From NCBI GenBank assembly GCA_024704765.1, contig JAKMXF010000166.1, positions 186,001 to 250,000 on the forward strand: a DNA stretch of 64,000 nt, given 5' to 3'. The stretch is from Oopsacas minuta (lineage: Eukaryota; Porifera; Hexactinellida; Lyssacinosida; Leucopsacidae). This document shows positions 54,401-60,467 of this stretch, piece after piece. The notes under the pieces are model-generated. The model was not told where the DNA came from. It searched no databases and was given only the letters and a program-made list of their open reading frames with translations. Numbering within the stretch: the stretch's first letter is position 1; each line of letters begins with the position of its first letter. A program made the position numbers and the translations under genes.

Positions 54401-57400
54401 AGCAAAAAATAAGGCAATTGTAAATATTCTAATGGCTAAGTCTGTTAGATTTGGTATCACCAGAAAACCAACTTATTCACAGAAAGAATTGTTTTTCCAT
54501 ACATCGTTTAAATTATTCCTTGTCTGTCCAATCAAAAAAGACATTCCTTACTCCCTCCATGGTTACGTAACTCCTGTTCTCTTTACAGCAACGAGGGAAG
54601 GCTTTGTTAAAGATTTGTGTAGAGTTTGTATGTCAGCCTTAGAACCTATTAAATACGCAGACATGCGTAAAAATGAAGCTACGCTCCTGGATTCACGATC
54701 AGCTATCGAAAACTTAGAAAATGAGCTATCAAATGCTCTCTGCATTTCTTTCCAGGTTGACAGTATACTCAGCAAATGCAAAACGATCACTTCACTCAGC
54801 TCTGAATACCAAATAAACAAAGAAAATTGCGAAACTTCCAAAAAATTCCTACATAATTTGTATTACAAAAGTTCTCATGTATTTGATGGAGGGGAGATTG
54901 CAGCTATTGTATTCGATGTCACAAGGTGTATGCAGTCACTCAATACAAACTATCAATCATCATATCCTGCATTCAAACATTTCATAAGGTCAACTGGTGG
55001 GAATATAGATAGGATTAATCCAAAGAATATCCCTAATATGATAATACGAATAGCATATAGCTCTGTAAACCAGTCTTTCTCTGAAGATGATAGAGTGCAT
55101 TTCGCACTCGTGCTAGCTATAGAGATTGAGATCTTTAGGAAGCAAGCACGGAGAAATGACGCTGAGATGCTATTCTCTCCTCTCAATCCGGTTAAACATA
55201 ATACAAAGAAACCATTCGACTGGATGCAAGAGAAGCAATGGGAGAATTTCAATGCGATGGGTCAGTCAGTCAAGAAGATACAGGATGCTGTTGATAGAAT
55301 GGCTCGAGAGGGTCGTGCCACTCAATGGAGAACATTTTGTGAACATGAATCTCCTGAAGAACAAGACTTTCCTGATGGATTAAACAATACACTCTCCCCA
55401 TTAGAGAAACTATTAATCTTAAAATGTGTAAAACAGGACAATCTCAAAAACTCAATCACTCGTTTCATAGACAATTGCTTAGGAGTGGATCTGATCAATG
55501 GTAGTCAAGCAGACTACAATAAGTTTGTATCTAGAGCGTTCCCTCCTGGTGGCCCTCTCCTTATATTCTCTAGCCATCCTCTCTACACCATACTATTGCT
55601 GAATAGTATGATAAAGGATTCTAAGACTACTCTGGACGTTATTCCCTTATATGGTAATCTTCCTGAAGATATTCATCTAGTTTTTGAGGGAATTTCTAAA
55701 GCCGCTAGCCAAGGTAACTGGTTGTTTGTTGAAAACATAGAATTGAATCCCCAGTTAATGAAACTAGTGCCTTATCAATTAGACAGTTTATCTCATTGTC
55801 ATGACTCATTCCGTTTATGGTTTGGGTGTAGTTCAAATGCCTCACTCGATCCTGTATTTGTTCAGAGATGTATCCGTGTATATTTGGGCGTTCCTTTGGA
55901 TCCAAAGAATAGTGCAATACGCTGTCTTGAGTTATTAGACCTTGACGATTGCCTCGAGGCGATCACCCGAACCGAATGGACGCCTATATTACACAATCTA
56001 ATAATGGTCCATGTAGCCTGTAGATACCGTGTGATGCTCTGTCCATCTAGTTTCGGACAACACTATCGGTGGAGTTTAGATTCTTTGATTCGAAGCTTAA
56101 GAATAATATTATTAGAAATAGACCAGTGTGCTAATACTATGCTAACCTATAGCCAGCAGAATAAGCCATTTTCCTGGTCTTGTGTTAAGTATATGATTGG
56201 GGAACTAACCTATGGCAGTGGATTCATTTATGCTGCAGATATAGAATTATTGAATGGCATATTTGATTATTGGTTGAATCCTAATGCTATGAAATCTTTT
56301 CATGAATTTCCACGTTCGCCACATAAAATCCCTAATGCTTTCTTCAAGACGTCTCCTAGACCGAAAGATCTAATTTTAGGATTCTTACATGAGACTAATA
56401 TGCTTCAATTACGCTCTCCTGAGATTTGTGGTCTCTACAGTAAATTTATATTCTTCTCCCCCGACAAAATTGTCAATAATACAAAGTTACTGAACGATAC
56501 TTTGAAAATCTACAGAATAGAAGAACAACAACTTGTAAATATTGGCCCGAGCACTAGAGACAATATTGCACAAGCAGTTGACAAGCTTAAAGGCTATAAA
56601 AAACGCAGTTCTTCATTTTTGGATGTTTCCAAACGTATTATAGGTAGATTTCCCTCACAAACAACTAGTATGACGTCATTGGCAGTTTACGCCACACATC
56701 CTTCTATCCGTGGACTCAAGGATCTGTCTATTCAAGAGAAATGTTCACTTTTACTCAATAACCTACCAAAATTGGTGTCTATAGAAGGTCTTATCAATAA
56801 ATGCGAACAATACTCGAATCAATATTTACAGAGGTTTTTTATACAAGAGCTAAATACCTGGACAAAATGTTTTGGGAATATTCGTAGTGATTTACAGGTT
56901 ATCCAAAATTACCTTCTCTTCTCTAAACTAGTTGGAACATCTTCTATGTTTCTCAAACACGTTATAGATCTACATGAGAATCGTGTACCGCTTAGATGGG
57001 AGAGATTGGTTGGGCCATCTGCCCCACCCAACTACCAGCCGTTCTCCACGTGGATTGAGAATCTTACCAAACGTTATCAATACTTGTTTGAGCTAATAGA
57101 AAGTGGAAATCTTTCTTGTTACAATTTAGGTTATTTTTTCTATCCAGGGTTACTCCTTGCTGCATTTTGTCTTTTGAAACCTAAGACTGACACTCTGAAC
57201 TTTGAAAAGAGTTGTTTGATTGGAGAAATAACTATGAAAGAAAAGGAGCATGTAAAAGACCCTCCACCTAACGGGATGTATGCTTCAGATATAAGCGTAC
57301 ACGGTTGTTTATGGGACAAGGGTACAGGTGAATTTATCGACATGCCAACTCCAAAATTTGTGAACACTGTTCTTCCATTGGTTCACATCACGCGGTTTCA

Positions 57401-57578
57401 AGCTAGCCAACTATCAACACGTAAAGATGGCATCAGAGGTCCACATTTGTATTACTGTCCTGTCTACCGGAATGAAGACAAGAAAGAAATATTCTTTTAC
57501 ATCAAAGTACAGAACACTGATATACCTCGTATTCGTTGGATGATGCGTGGACTCACCTGCACTATGCAGCACTATTAA
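42477..57578 (+). CDS. DNHD1: DNHD1-like dynein heavy chain with erased AAA1 site
   Basis: 5033 residues in one 15.1 kb exon; motor dynein heavy chains are about 4100-4650 and human DNHD1 about 4750. Order: N-terminal tail, linker (about 1500-2010), six AAA modules, stalk with microtubule-binding domain, and C-terminal domain. AAA1 begins at Phe2028 (FDYIGN, equivalent to FEYLGN), but the P-loop position (about 2062-2070) reads FKTNLPLEF with no GxxGxGKT. The Walker B region reads INGWNNIN instead of CFDEFNRI. AAA2 keeps GKPGTGKT (2403-2410) and IIFDD. AAA3 keeps GPHSSGKS (2739-2746) and FFIDDL. AAA4 is degenerate (GSYVNRLCD near 3110). Stalk coils flank a SVKLLHTPPKHVIQVLEIL microtubule-binding block near 3555. 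The end (SDISVHGCLWD to IRWMMRGL) is the dynein C-domain. Low-complexity insertions lie near 505-565 and 2255-2320. DNHD1 is the known divergent heavy chain needed for the sperm flagellum; orthology is inferred from length and degeneracy. Confidence 0.75.
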   Translation: MEARHWWLVNRIQETFKFGINDSPVLYEQFLADPSHICEINKFLSAQGCRLLIFYDVFSDDTPSSRELRVVTEPTPEVDIYQESNLAAVFFRPEVLTEELDLTSLQQDVMCVELKLNDLTAMLALITQLYLPMVEQEALTRQTIPQHEIENYRRSVDEHLQELTTLVEKADPHLTILTPHTKFIRDPNWRNSPMAPDICTTMLQDWLPTIHSHLTDVIDTPSMEVDTQSSPMEELRKWNARQRLFTSILKQMRGQEIKSTVKLLTTSKPDLVHMWGEAENQVIHINSVAKNKVIFLNTINNHFSTMLHCSSIESLNTNLSTINSNPGFFLGFQLPSQCGYLGYIYYKLVCTAIKLSATLLLTTKPVMSSWFLLDANKGSENYPKFLKSLSEILKLEENLVQHFELLKEKGLLHNVSTLSTKTREVFEDQNIYKEFSSTQTLLSPLRDYTQHIHSLLNLSNEISKLGKLAIRLMPYPYIPDIIWKDNPIIISSKSSIMINISDDEDEFFQDNPPVILRKKRPIGSGKMGILLEVDEEKNLDTPVRSIQNTDSDDSSEITECDQLREISQRLYSNSSDQISSWLDNNLMYAYEELPKGPEFLFGPNSSNYESFDKILSCILTSIEVLNGNIELTITELTNCQFSMYEQLSLIDIFNEWAVVQKAAEFSKSYLSKAFSQTEEKIFSIERRFLDEKFSPSKLIDVTRVSESVRWSRLLLEKVEQPMQRLSKYELVLKNPEYVETFSKYNTFRSDLKHYEKIWVKFCHEAIKEIEKQQQNKLLVIPQENELIRINLNPIIFIAIRELKSLVKLGIRDVYKRQIIPVKSQELLFNEERLKGNFDRLNLLKCEFLKFYSQIPEYLIPLYEPRLKLFLKSLQPGWTHLNWKNINLDIFFEAANRELTKLNISLKEVSFDISFAKDTFQSNLQNLPSVLNNVLTSDSSFTIEQFQSQITNFTDKARSKMENHLQTFHFIICRSYLKINQLYQEYESYSQEEIFEMMNDNLEKDSNSSSMKCFLQYYISWSHECLYTWVTDQLQQYLSLVNFTLHQTKENDGFLEKQLSNLQIEMAPVLVNLHKFVIASDFNEVMKSFAKNKLRISCEVIFEVPCVVSVPSYETISETILDCFDQIVTVFSSLFTPRFAKLSEEEEISAMTPSQIIVKATNIRSAMKFSLIELIHPLRLIFNFLSNFDSIRRGELFQTYEQLRTHTDCLHLSTNIVHSLFDILTFLRNLPPAFNLGILKVSLAPIQMSLVLLIQMWKDKFSSYLLENFESQLNEAVTKHEMIHQQLDKKVECIFDLDVVLKYLCEIFNLEFSIEGTFSQIDLSYQLLESYEVTIKRAYLEEVHDLRKNWQIILERAKELQELYIKQNYLKYHRDIERETKTFEIQTINLLKQFEAEGPSVSGIDAETAVSRLNAFSEKYTIFLSKKELLSSLQTTYFIPTSIYSDLDKVGKEITKLKELYLLYENFCAFEDDYNSQTWSNIQFDNCHKQICQFKQVFEELDESFAEWDAYRDLGDRIKLGLLVVPILRKIQDATFKPRHWLRLMALGSKHFTINPQHLTLEKILKLKLVEHSSAIDEICKQAHSEAEVDKILKSISNELQDLIFIFDNTQDGQLQLSVEPTAKVLEVLDHHYVTLTTVLTSKYISHFLSEAAELSTQITTTQKFIQNITHSQTLAFQLDSIFKNNQTDVLPTHSFNEAQISFLAAFKRWKKLISKIEEPANIVLCCNHEHLSDQLEYILTEFENCQFSLEEYLDTIRKSYPFLYFLSDNDLLDLHQQQLDSDAIVPHVKQFFPQFVEFIYEEKIRRRSSSVGEPEKRIKYIKGFLSSIGEEVILQHLIPVSKDTFNTLNELMLETRTTLQSEFSSITRENREKKMPNAEYDLYIFNWETMTSQISLITLHSIWTKNVQEAIINFRSHKNALTEASSLFYQHINRLLALVNNPHSSRNPISVRSKLECIVYYGLWLRDISHDLAEKKPRDISDFEWQKYIRMYYHSVPVLDEPNFELVDTNKQLNLTLRCLFTDIPYGFDYIGNATPNYFLTSSSKTMHLIYVSILEQRHTQFKTNLPLEFMHSASEFARMHGRRLMPLCIHDNLSPRAMSCYLLGTLMSKSWGIINGWNNINKECLSIFNSVISRLHECLFQITTPDKSICIESSILMVVTSIDHFLPSNLRPYFKSCSYIAPNDHYILKLYCLARGIRSSKQLIDKMLWLKDILPIMFPDASHVRFTIPFFISMLNHISADKYKNKNDATSHRPSISDSDVEDESKCIRGRKKSIIHVRAMKQVQSHRVTFGNILSLPTDDSHTNPPVTNKDQKMIASYLVDICVPRFQPQFHSKFISLLDTLFGTSHMIGITDSIILIPNFDSLFVRVCTENGLIPTPILEQQVLAIHRAANTYHGFILYGKPGTGKTTAFNAFLSCIKNTTGDITNDNILKYSNHKTYYIYLKTLYSHLSLIGKVDERHCWRDGILSQAIRYANTDSNCLVWIIFDDIIETPLFEFIASCIYSCSLTLSNGQCLVIPNNVRFVLETVNLSSLSLSYLNLFQMLYFADDTVKFDSFAKLSIQKHPPHIQPFIQTALDKIMGAFLRNHIIQYPSVNECNFSSLFKTFFIYFDQLIVNYINSPSQPDPINLGLIERFTLFALLSSFGTHLEEYKWASFTQDLHSLSECLPDLEPGLTMYDYCISSLGDWDTLPMVYSDVYPSYSITCNGDIVVKCNNLYRVNMLAELCNSSERPIMLIGPHSSGKSCLIKNLIYTKCYEDTTQDVLHQAIDPCTTVSSLYDSLFSRLECIYLETYGPPNNHRLNFFIDDLHIGQSTGDANSPVQEFIRCLIERKGCFSKGFPTRWLSLKDVNIICALTSDSYQPWTKSRMSQHFSVIKLLPEVMTQDTVHHLLDALTQPEGMTKYSPDLIKTIIKTSQTLYQLVSTVFQPADIIGRGHYYFSWKELALIFHGFRVCADELLERESDVFNLLYHITNRVYSAQLCNISDIETFKCIMEKQWQYDSMNTSYIDIEFKDIPYFTTLVEEHKPDSGNRLHQSLSHAMEINTNIILHPSTQTDKLVTYATKLQNQYDDKFVEKPCISVLTISDIRQLDYLSFILSLPKSNTLLVGSYVNRLCDIARLAYFTAGFEYLELILSTRQSFIDGIKTAIRQAALGSKSVGFILTGEQLQLNYVRELFNTYLVTGHVDQVFSYDEFNSLVSSIEPIYKRSYANTYTDARQYFSVQIQKNLKVIICMEIHNPLLLDFKAFPGLIKGCYISLYKNWCGPNLIQDMIDLVNRPESKICIGSLHPNFPMENIITLCSSIHNKFIQEDRVLNIIDRSSHYTRNAFNLLDPFVDKDSRKPTSSSLSLLSFEDKIKYIQENEKVGKERIRSIEGLSLQKFIKVFFTIYLSESKNNERKGKSLKRCISTREHLQNMHEDLIKEVSRIEAEIIDKDAQCESLLQKLSQISCKLESVKVFSSDSDSNILRSTLATIRSQDETSMEMLDFEEDRQLISNLLENETQLKQSCFDEQTKKQKERIEELQINLDMNAKLVEAAASEVKSTFNKIGRIMLESVKLLHTPPKHVIQVLEILVFILKKQQRTLSSISTEMATYHEPDAVADSTTVRASNRLYPNRGSIIPLVSRSSNEAWNSVQHGIGQDAQKFLDTLQKLPWKFGLDPEIIQYIERNILTSRNAFQNKAGVTLITVQSAKHAAEGAGIICAYIIALAEYTYVYRQNCVFEEEISKLSAGITEISQKPITSHIDLPTLSYEKQFLDEQQVMEYDIENLEAELNETESEFHRAVRQQYQLKEEFKKQKTLTQALSDILKSTESLKSSWQQSIGFLYDEQTLLYYCIATSLLICYLGSTQPSLRKVFLDDALTRMSPNLEEEKQFNFSYEAFSEFLNHIIKQKPNLTDIPCDNYVQENISIIFNPYLPSFPLILDPYRMFLSWIREESGFMCTSYFAKNLLQLIDVYSKQSKKLVIYDVDLNDLAKNKAIVNILMAKSVRFGITRKPTYSQKELFFHTSFKLFLVCPIKKDIPYSLHGYVTPVLFTATREGFVKDLCRVCMSALEPIKYADMRKNEATLLDSRSAIENLENELSNALCISFQVDSILSKCKTITSLSSEYQINKENCETSKKFLHNLYYKSSHVFDGGEIAAIVFDVTRCMQSLNTNYQSSYPAFKHFIRSTGGNIDRINPKNIPNMIIRIAYSSVNQSFSEDDRVHFALVLAIEIEIFRKQARRNDAEMLFSPLNPVKHNTKKPFDWMQEKQWENFNAMGQSVKKIQDAVDRMAREGRATQWRTFCEHESPEEQDFPDGLNNTLSPLEKLLILKCVKQDNLKNSITRFIDNCLGVDLINGSQADYNKFVSRAFPPGGPLLIFSSHPLYTILLLNSMIKDSKTTLDVIPLYGNLPEDIHLVFEGISKAASQGNWLFVENIELNPQLMKLVPYQLDSLSHCHDSFRLWFGCSSNASLDPVFVQRCIRVYLGVPLDPKNSAIRCLELLDLDDCLEAITRTEWTPILHNLIMVHVACRYRVMLCPSSFGQHYRWSLDSLIRSLRIILLEIDQCANTMLTYSQQNKPFSWSCVKYMIGELTYGSGFIYAADIELLNGIFDYWLNPNAMKSFHEFPRSPHKIPNAFFKTSPRPKDLILGFLHETNMLQLRSPEICGLYSKFIFFSPDKIVNNTKLLNDTLKIYRIEEQQLVNIGPSTRDNIAQAVDKLKGYKKRSSSFLDVSKRIIGRFPSQTTSMTSLAVYATHPSIRGLKDLSIQEKCSLLLNNLPKLVSIEGLINKCEQYSNQYLQRFFIQELNTWTKCFGNIRSDLQVIQNYLLFSKLVGTSSMFLKHVIDLHENRVPLRWERLVGPSAPPNYQPFSTWIENLTKRYQYLFELIESGNLSCYNLGYFFYPGLLLAAFCLLKPKTDTLNFEKSCLIGEITMKEKEHVKDPPPNGMYASDISVHGCLWDKGTGEFIDMPTPKFVNTVLPLVHITRFQASQLSTRKDGIRGPHLYYCPVYRNEDKKEIFFYIKVQNTDIPRIRWMMRGLTCTMQHY

Positions 57579-57778
57579 TTATTTATTTATTATTTACGAA
57601 ATATACATTTAATATTTTTAAAGACTAATTATAGAAATTTACGAGTTGCATTTCTCTATTTTATTATGATTTCACATATATCTCCAACTATAATAAATAT
57701 CTATAAACTAACAAACAATACTCTCATTTTCTAGAATACTTTACTAATCCAATTCTACGAATGCTAATTTTCATCTTT

Positions 57779-60199
57779 TCACTTTGCCTCAACAATTTTC
57801 ATATTCCATTCCGCTTCCATGCTAATCGTCAATTTACTTATTTTTAGAATTTTCTTAGTGAATGAATAACTATCCGTTTTGAGAGCTACTCCGTTTACCT
57901 CAACATTCAAAGGCTTGTTCTTTAATCCAAGAACAGTGACAGTGTTAAGATTAGGTACTTGTAAATCTAAACATTTTCCAGATTTCTTTGTTACAACAGC
58001 ATGTATTACTGTGTTACCTACGCCATCAGGTTTAGCGGTATATTGGATATACACAAAGCTTTTTGTGTTTATTGTAAAGCCATCGTCTAGATACAATAAT
58101 CCATCTGCTTTATAACTGTTATCCAGAGCAATAAGGAGCGAAAAATCACCTTTCCTACACTCAGTGGTTGTCATACCAGGTGCTTGTGTAGTGAGTATAT
58201 TCCCTCCTAATACGTGTAGCTGTATTTTATCTTTCGGAGTTGACAATGTTTTATTTAGACCTTTGTCAGTTGATATGATTATTTCCTGTGTGAACCAATC
58301 GTACCATTTTCCAGGCGGGAAATACACTTTAAGCATGTTTGTGTTACTCTGGAAAACTTGTGACACCATTACAGCCGGTCCGAAGAAGAATTGCCAATCC
58401 ACGGAAAGAGAGTATTCATCTTTTGGAAATTTGAAGAATAGTGGTTTGACTACTGTTGCCATTTGATGCGATGGTAATTCAGAACCTACACACAGATATT
58501 AGTATACATAATTATTAGCTCTGATTAATTGAAATGTTTATCGTGTGTTTACCTTTATTCGCCAATACAAACTGCGTGTAGAGATATGGTAATAGTCTGT
58601 ATCGGATCATGAGCATTTCTCTTGAGATGCTAGCAACAGATTCCCATCTGTATGCTTCTTGTGGGACACCAGTATTAATGTTGTGATTCCTGGAGAAGGG
58701 GTAGAATGCTCCTAGCGCCATCCAGCGACCACACAACTCTTCTGTAGTATCTCCGTTAAACCCACAAATATCTGACCCAACAAATGGGATTCCGAAAAGT
58801 TGAAAATTGAGCATATCTGGAACACTATATAAAAGAAATTATATTGATTTCTATTATTATGATTTTATCCATTTTGGAATTAAGATATTGTGAACAAACC
58901 TGACATAAATATCATCCCAGGTAGCATGATTATCTCCTGTCCAATGAGCAGCATACACTCCAGAGGCTGGAAACGTAGATCTGCTAAGAATGAATGGTCT
59001 CTGATCTGGGTTAATTTGTAATAGAGCTTTTCGGGTTGAAATACATTCTGTTAGACCATATAAATTGTGTGTGTTGTATACAAGAATGTTAGTGTTATCT
59101 ACATGATGATATGCATCCATATCAAGTGTCTTTTTATTGAGAGGATATTTCCCGTTTTGGTTGTTAATTGCATACGGAGGATTATTTGGATCAAATTGTA
59201 ACATTCCACCATCAGGCTCGAGATCAAGAGACAGTTTAACCTCGTCTTTTTCTGTTTTGCACTCTCCATCACAAAAATTTGAAGCTTCATTCATGTCTAG
59301 CCAAATCCCATCAATTGCTACCATTCTTAAGAATTTCTTCATTTGTTCTCCCCACCAGCTGATTGTATCTGTATTGAGGAAATCTGGATAAGTTGTAAAA
59401 CCAGGCCAAACTTTTCCTGTGAAAACTTCTCCTTTATGATTCTTTATGAAGACATCTTTTTGTAATCCCTCTGTGTATGGAGTATAGTTTTTATCTATAG
59501 CTATACCAGGATCTACAATAACCACATAGTGCTGATTATTTGAATGTAAATTCTTGACAAAATTTTGCATTTTCTCAACAGGGAAATTCTCCGGGTCGAA
59601 TGTGAAATCTTTGAACTTATCCATGTAGTCAATGTCATTCCATATAGTTTCCAGTGGTATGTTAGCTTTTGAATAGTTAGCGACTACATCTTCAAGGTTC
59701 TAGATGATGCAATTGTAATAACTATATCTTCATTGAAAAACTACTTCGTATATATTAATGCCTTCAAACAAGAATTTTCAATTTTATAAGATTTACCAAT
59801 TCGATGAATTTCAGTATTTCAGTATTTCATATTTTACCTGTAAGTCTTTATATCCCCATCTACATTGGTGGAACCCCAGGCTCCAATATGGAGGTACAGC
59901 AGGTCTACCTATTAAATCTAAATATTGTGAGACCACCATCTCAGGATCAGGTCCCATGAAAAAATAGAAATCTATAATCCCTCCGATGATCTGATAAGTG
60001 ATAGAAGATTGTGTAGTATTGATGTCCATACCGTTAGAATTTCTGAGGAATACTCCATGTGATTTTCCAGTATCTAGTCTATGTTCTAGATAGAAGGGAT
60101 GGCTCCCATACAGATTCTTATGGTATGGTGTAGGTGTGTCGTAATTCCATAAAGTGTACTGATCATTCTCTTTAATACGAAACTCTCTGATTTGTTCTC
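57779..60199 (-). CDS. GH31 alpha-glucosidase, spliced, N-terminal part not found
   Basis: Four exons on the minus strand: 59838-60199, 58900-59699, 58553-58824 and 57779-58485. They are joined by GT-AG introns of 138, 75 and 67 bp with consistent phases, giving 714 codons including the stop. It hydrolyses terminal alpha-1,4-glucose as in maltase-glucoamylase or lysosomal acid glucosidase. Seen: the barrel entry [15 protein letters not shown], nucleophile Asp in [10 protein letters not shown], acid/base Asp in [12 protein letters not shown], then [13 protein letters not shown] and [12 protein letters not shown]. The C-terminal beta domain is also present. Only about 65 residues precede the barrel entry (from GEQIREFRI), whereas family members have a larger N-terminal beta domain and usually a signal peptide. 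The 3' splice site at 60200-60201 implies an upstream exon, but none is recognisable before the divergent MATE gene. Truncation, or distant 5' exons around a nested MATE gene, are both possible. The subfamily is unclear. Confidence 0.85.
58486..58552 (-). other. Intron 3 of the GH31 gene (67 bp)
   Basis: Bounded by AAAG|GTAAAC and TGTAG|GTTCTG on the minus strand; phase 1. Joining restores [13 protein letters not shown], which matches the family. Confidence 0.85.
58825..58899 (-). other. Intron 2 of the GH31 gene (75 bp)
   Basis: Bounded by GTCAG|GTTTGT and ATATAG|TGTTCC on the minus strand; phase 2. Joining gives [19 protein letters not shown], the expected continuation of the barrel. Confidence 0.88.
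59700..59837 (-). other. Intron 1 (of those seen) of the GH31 gene (138 bp)
   Basis: Bounded by TTACAG|GTAAAA and ATCTAG|AACCTT on the minus strand; phase 0. Joining gives [19 protein letters not shown], as expected in GH31 barrels. Confidence 0.88.
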
Positions 60200-60467
60200 C
60201 TAAACATACAAATATTGTTAATAAATTGTAGTTTTATGGATTCAACTAACGGTGTACATTTTAAGGATACTTCCCCTTAATAATAAATATGGCTATTCTC
60301 CTCTACTAACTATTGTTTGCCCATCTGATCCACTAATACTAGCCAGCATGTATACCTTGAAGTGATTCTATCGACTGTAGTAATAATAGTGAATTGTGTA
60401 TGCGGTGTCTTATGTGTTAAACAGTATCACGATGTAATAAAGTTAATTGTTTGACATTGGCTATAAA
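60200..60467. promoter_or_regulatory. Gap between GH31 exon and divergent MATE gene
   Basis: 268 bp. It contains the 3' splice site (TATGTTTAG on the minus strand) of the GH31 exon. There is also a possible 5' splice site CTTCAAG|GTATAC (minus, near 60355) preceded by a short open stretch in the right phase, but that stretch does not resemble any GH31 N-terminus. Promoter elements of the MATE gene must lie here. Confidence 0.35.

Noticed and set aside
60355-60440. Candidate 5' exon of the GH31 gene
   Set aside because: Phase and a CTTCAAG|GTATAC donor would fit, but the encoded residues look like nothing in GH31 N-termini and a stop lies just upstream.
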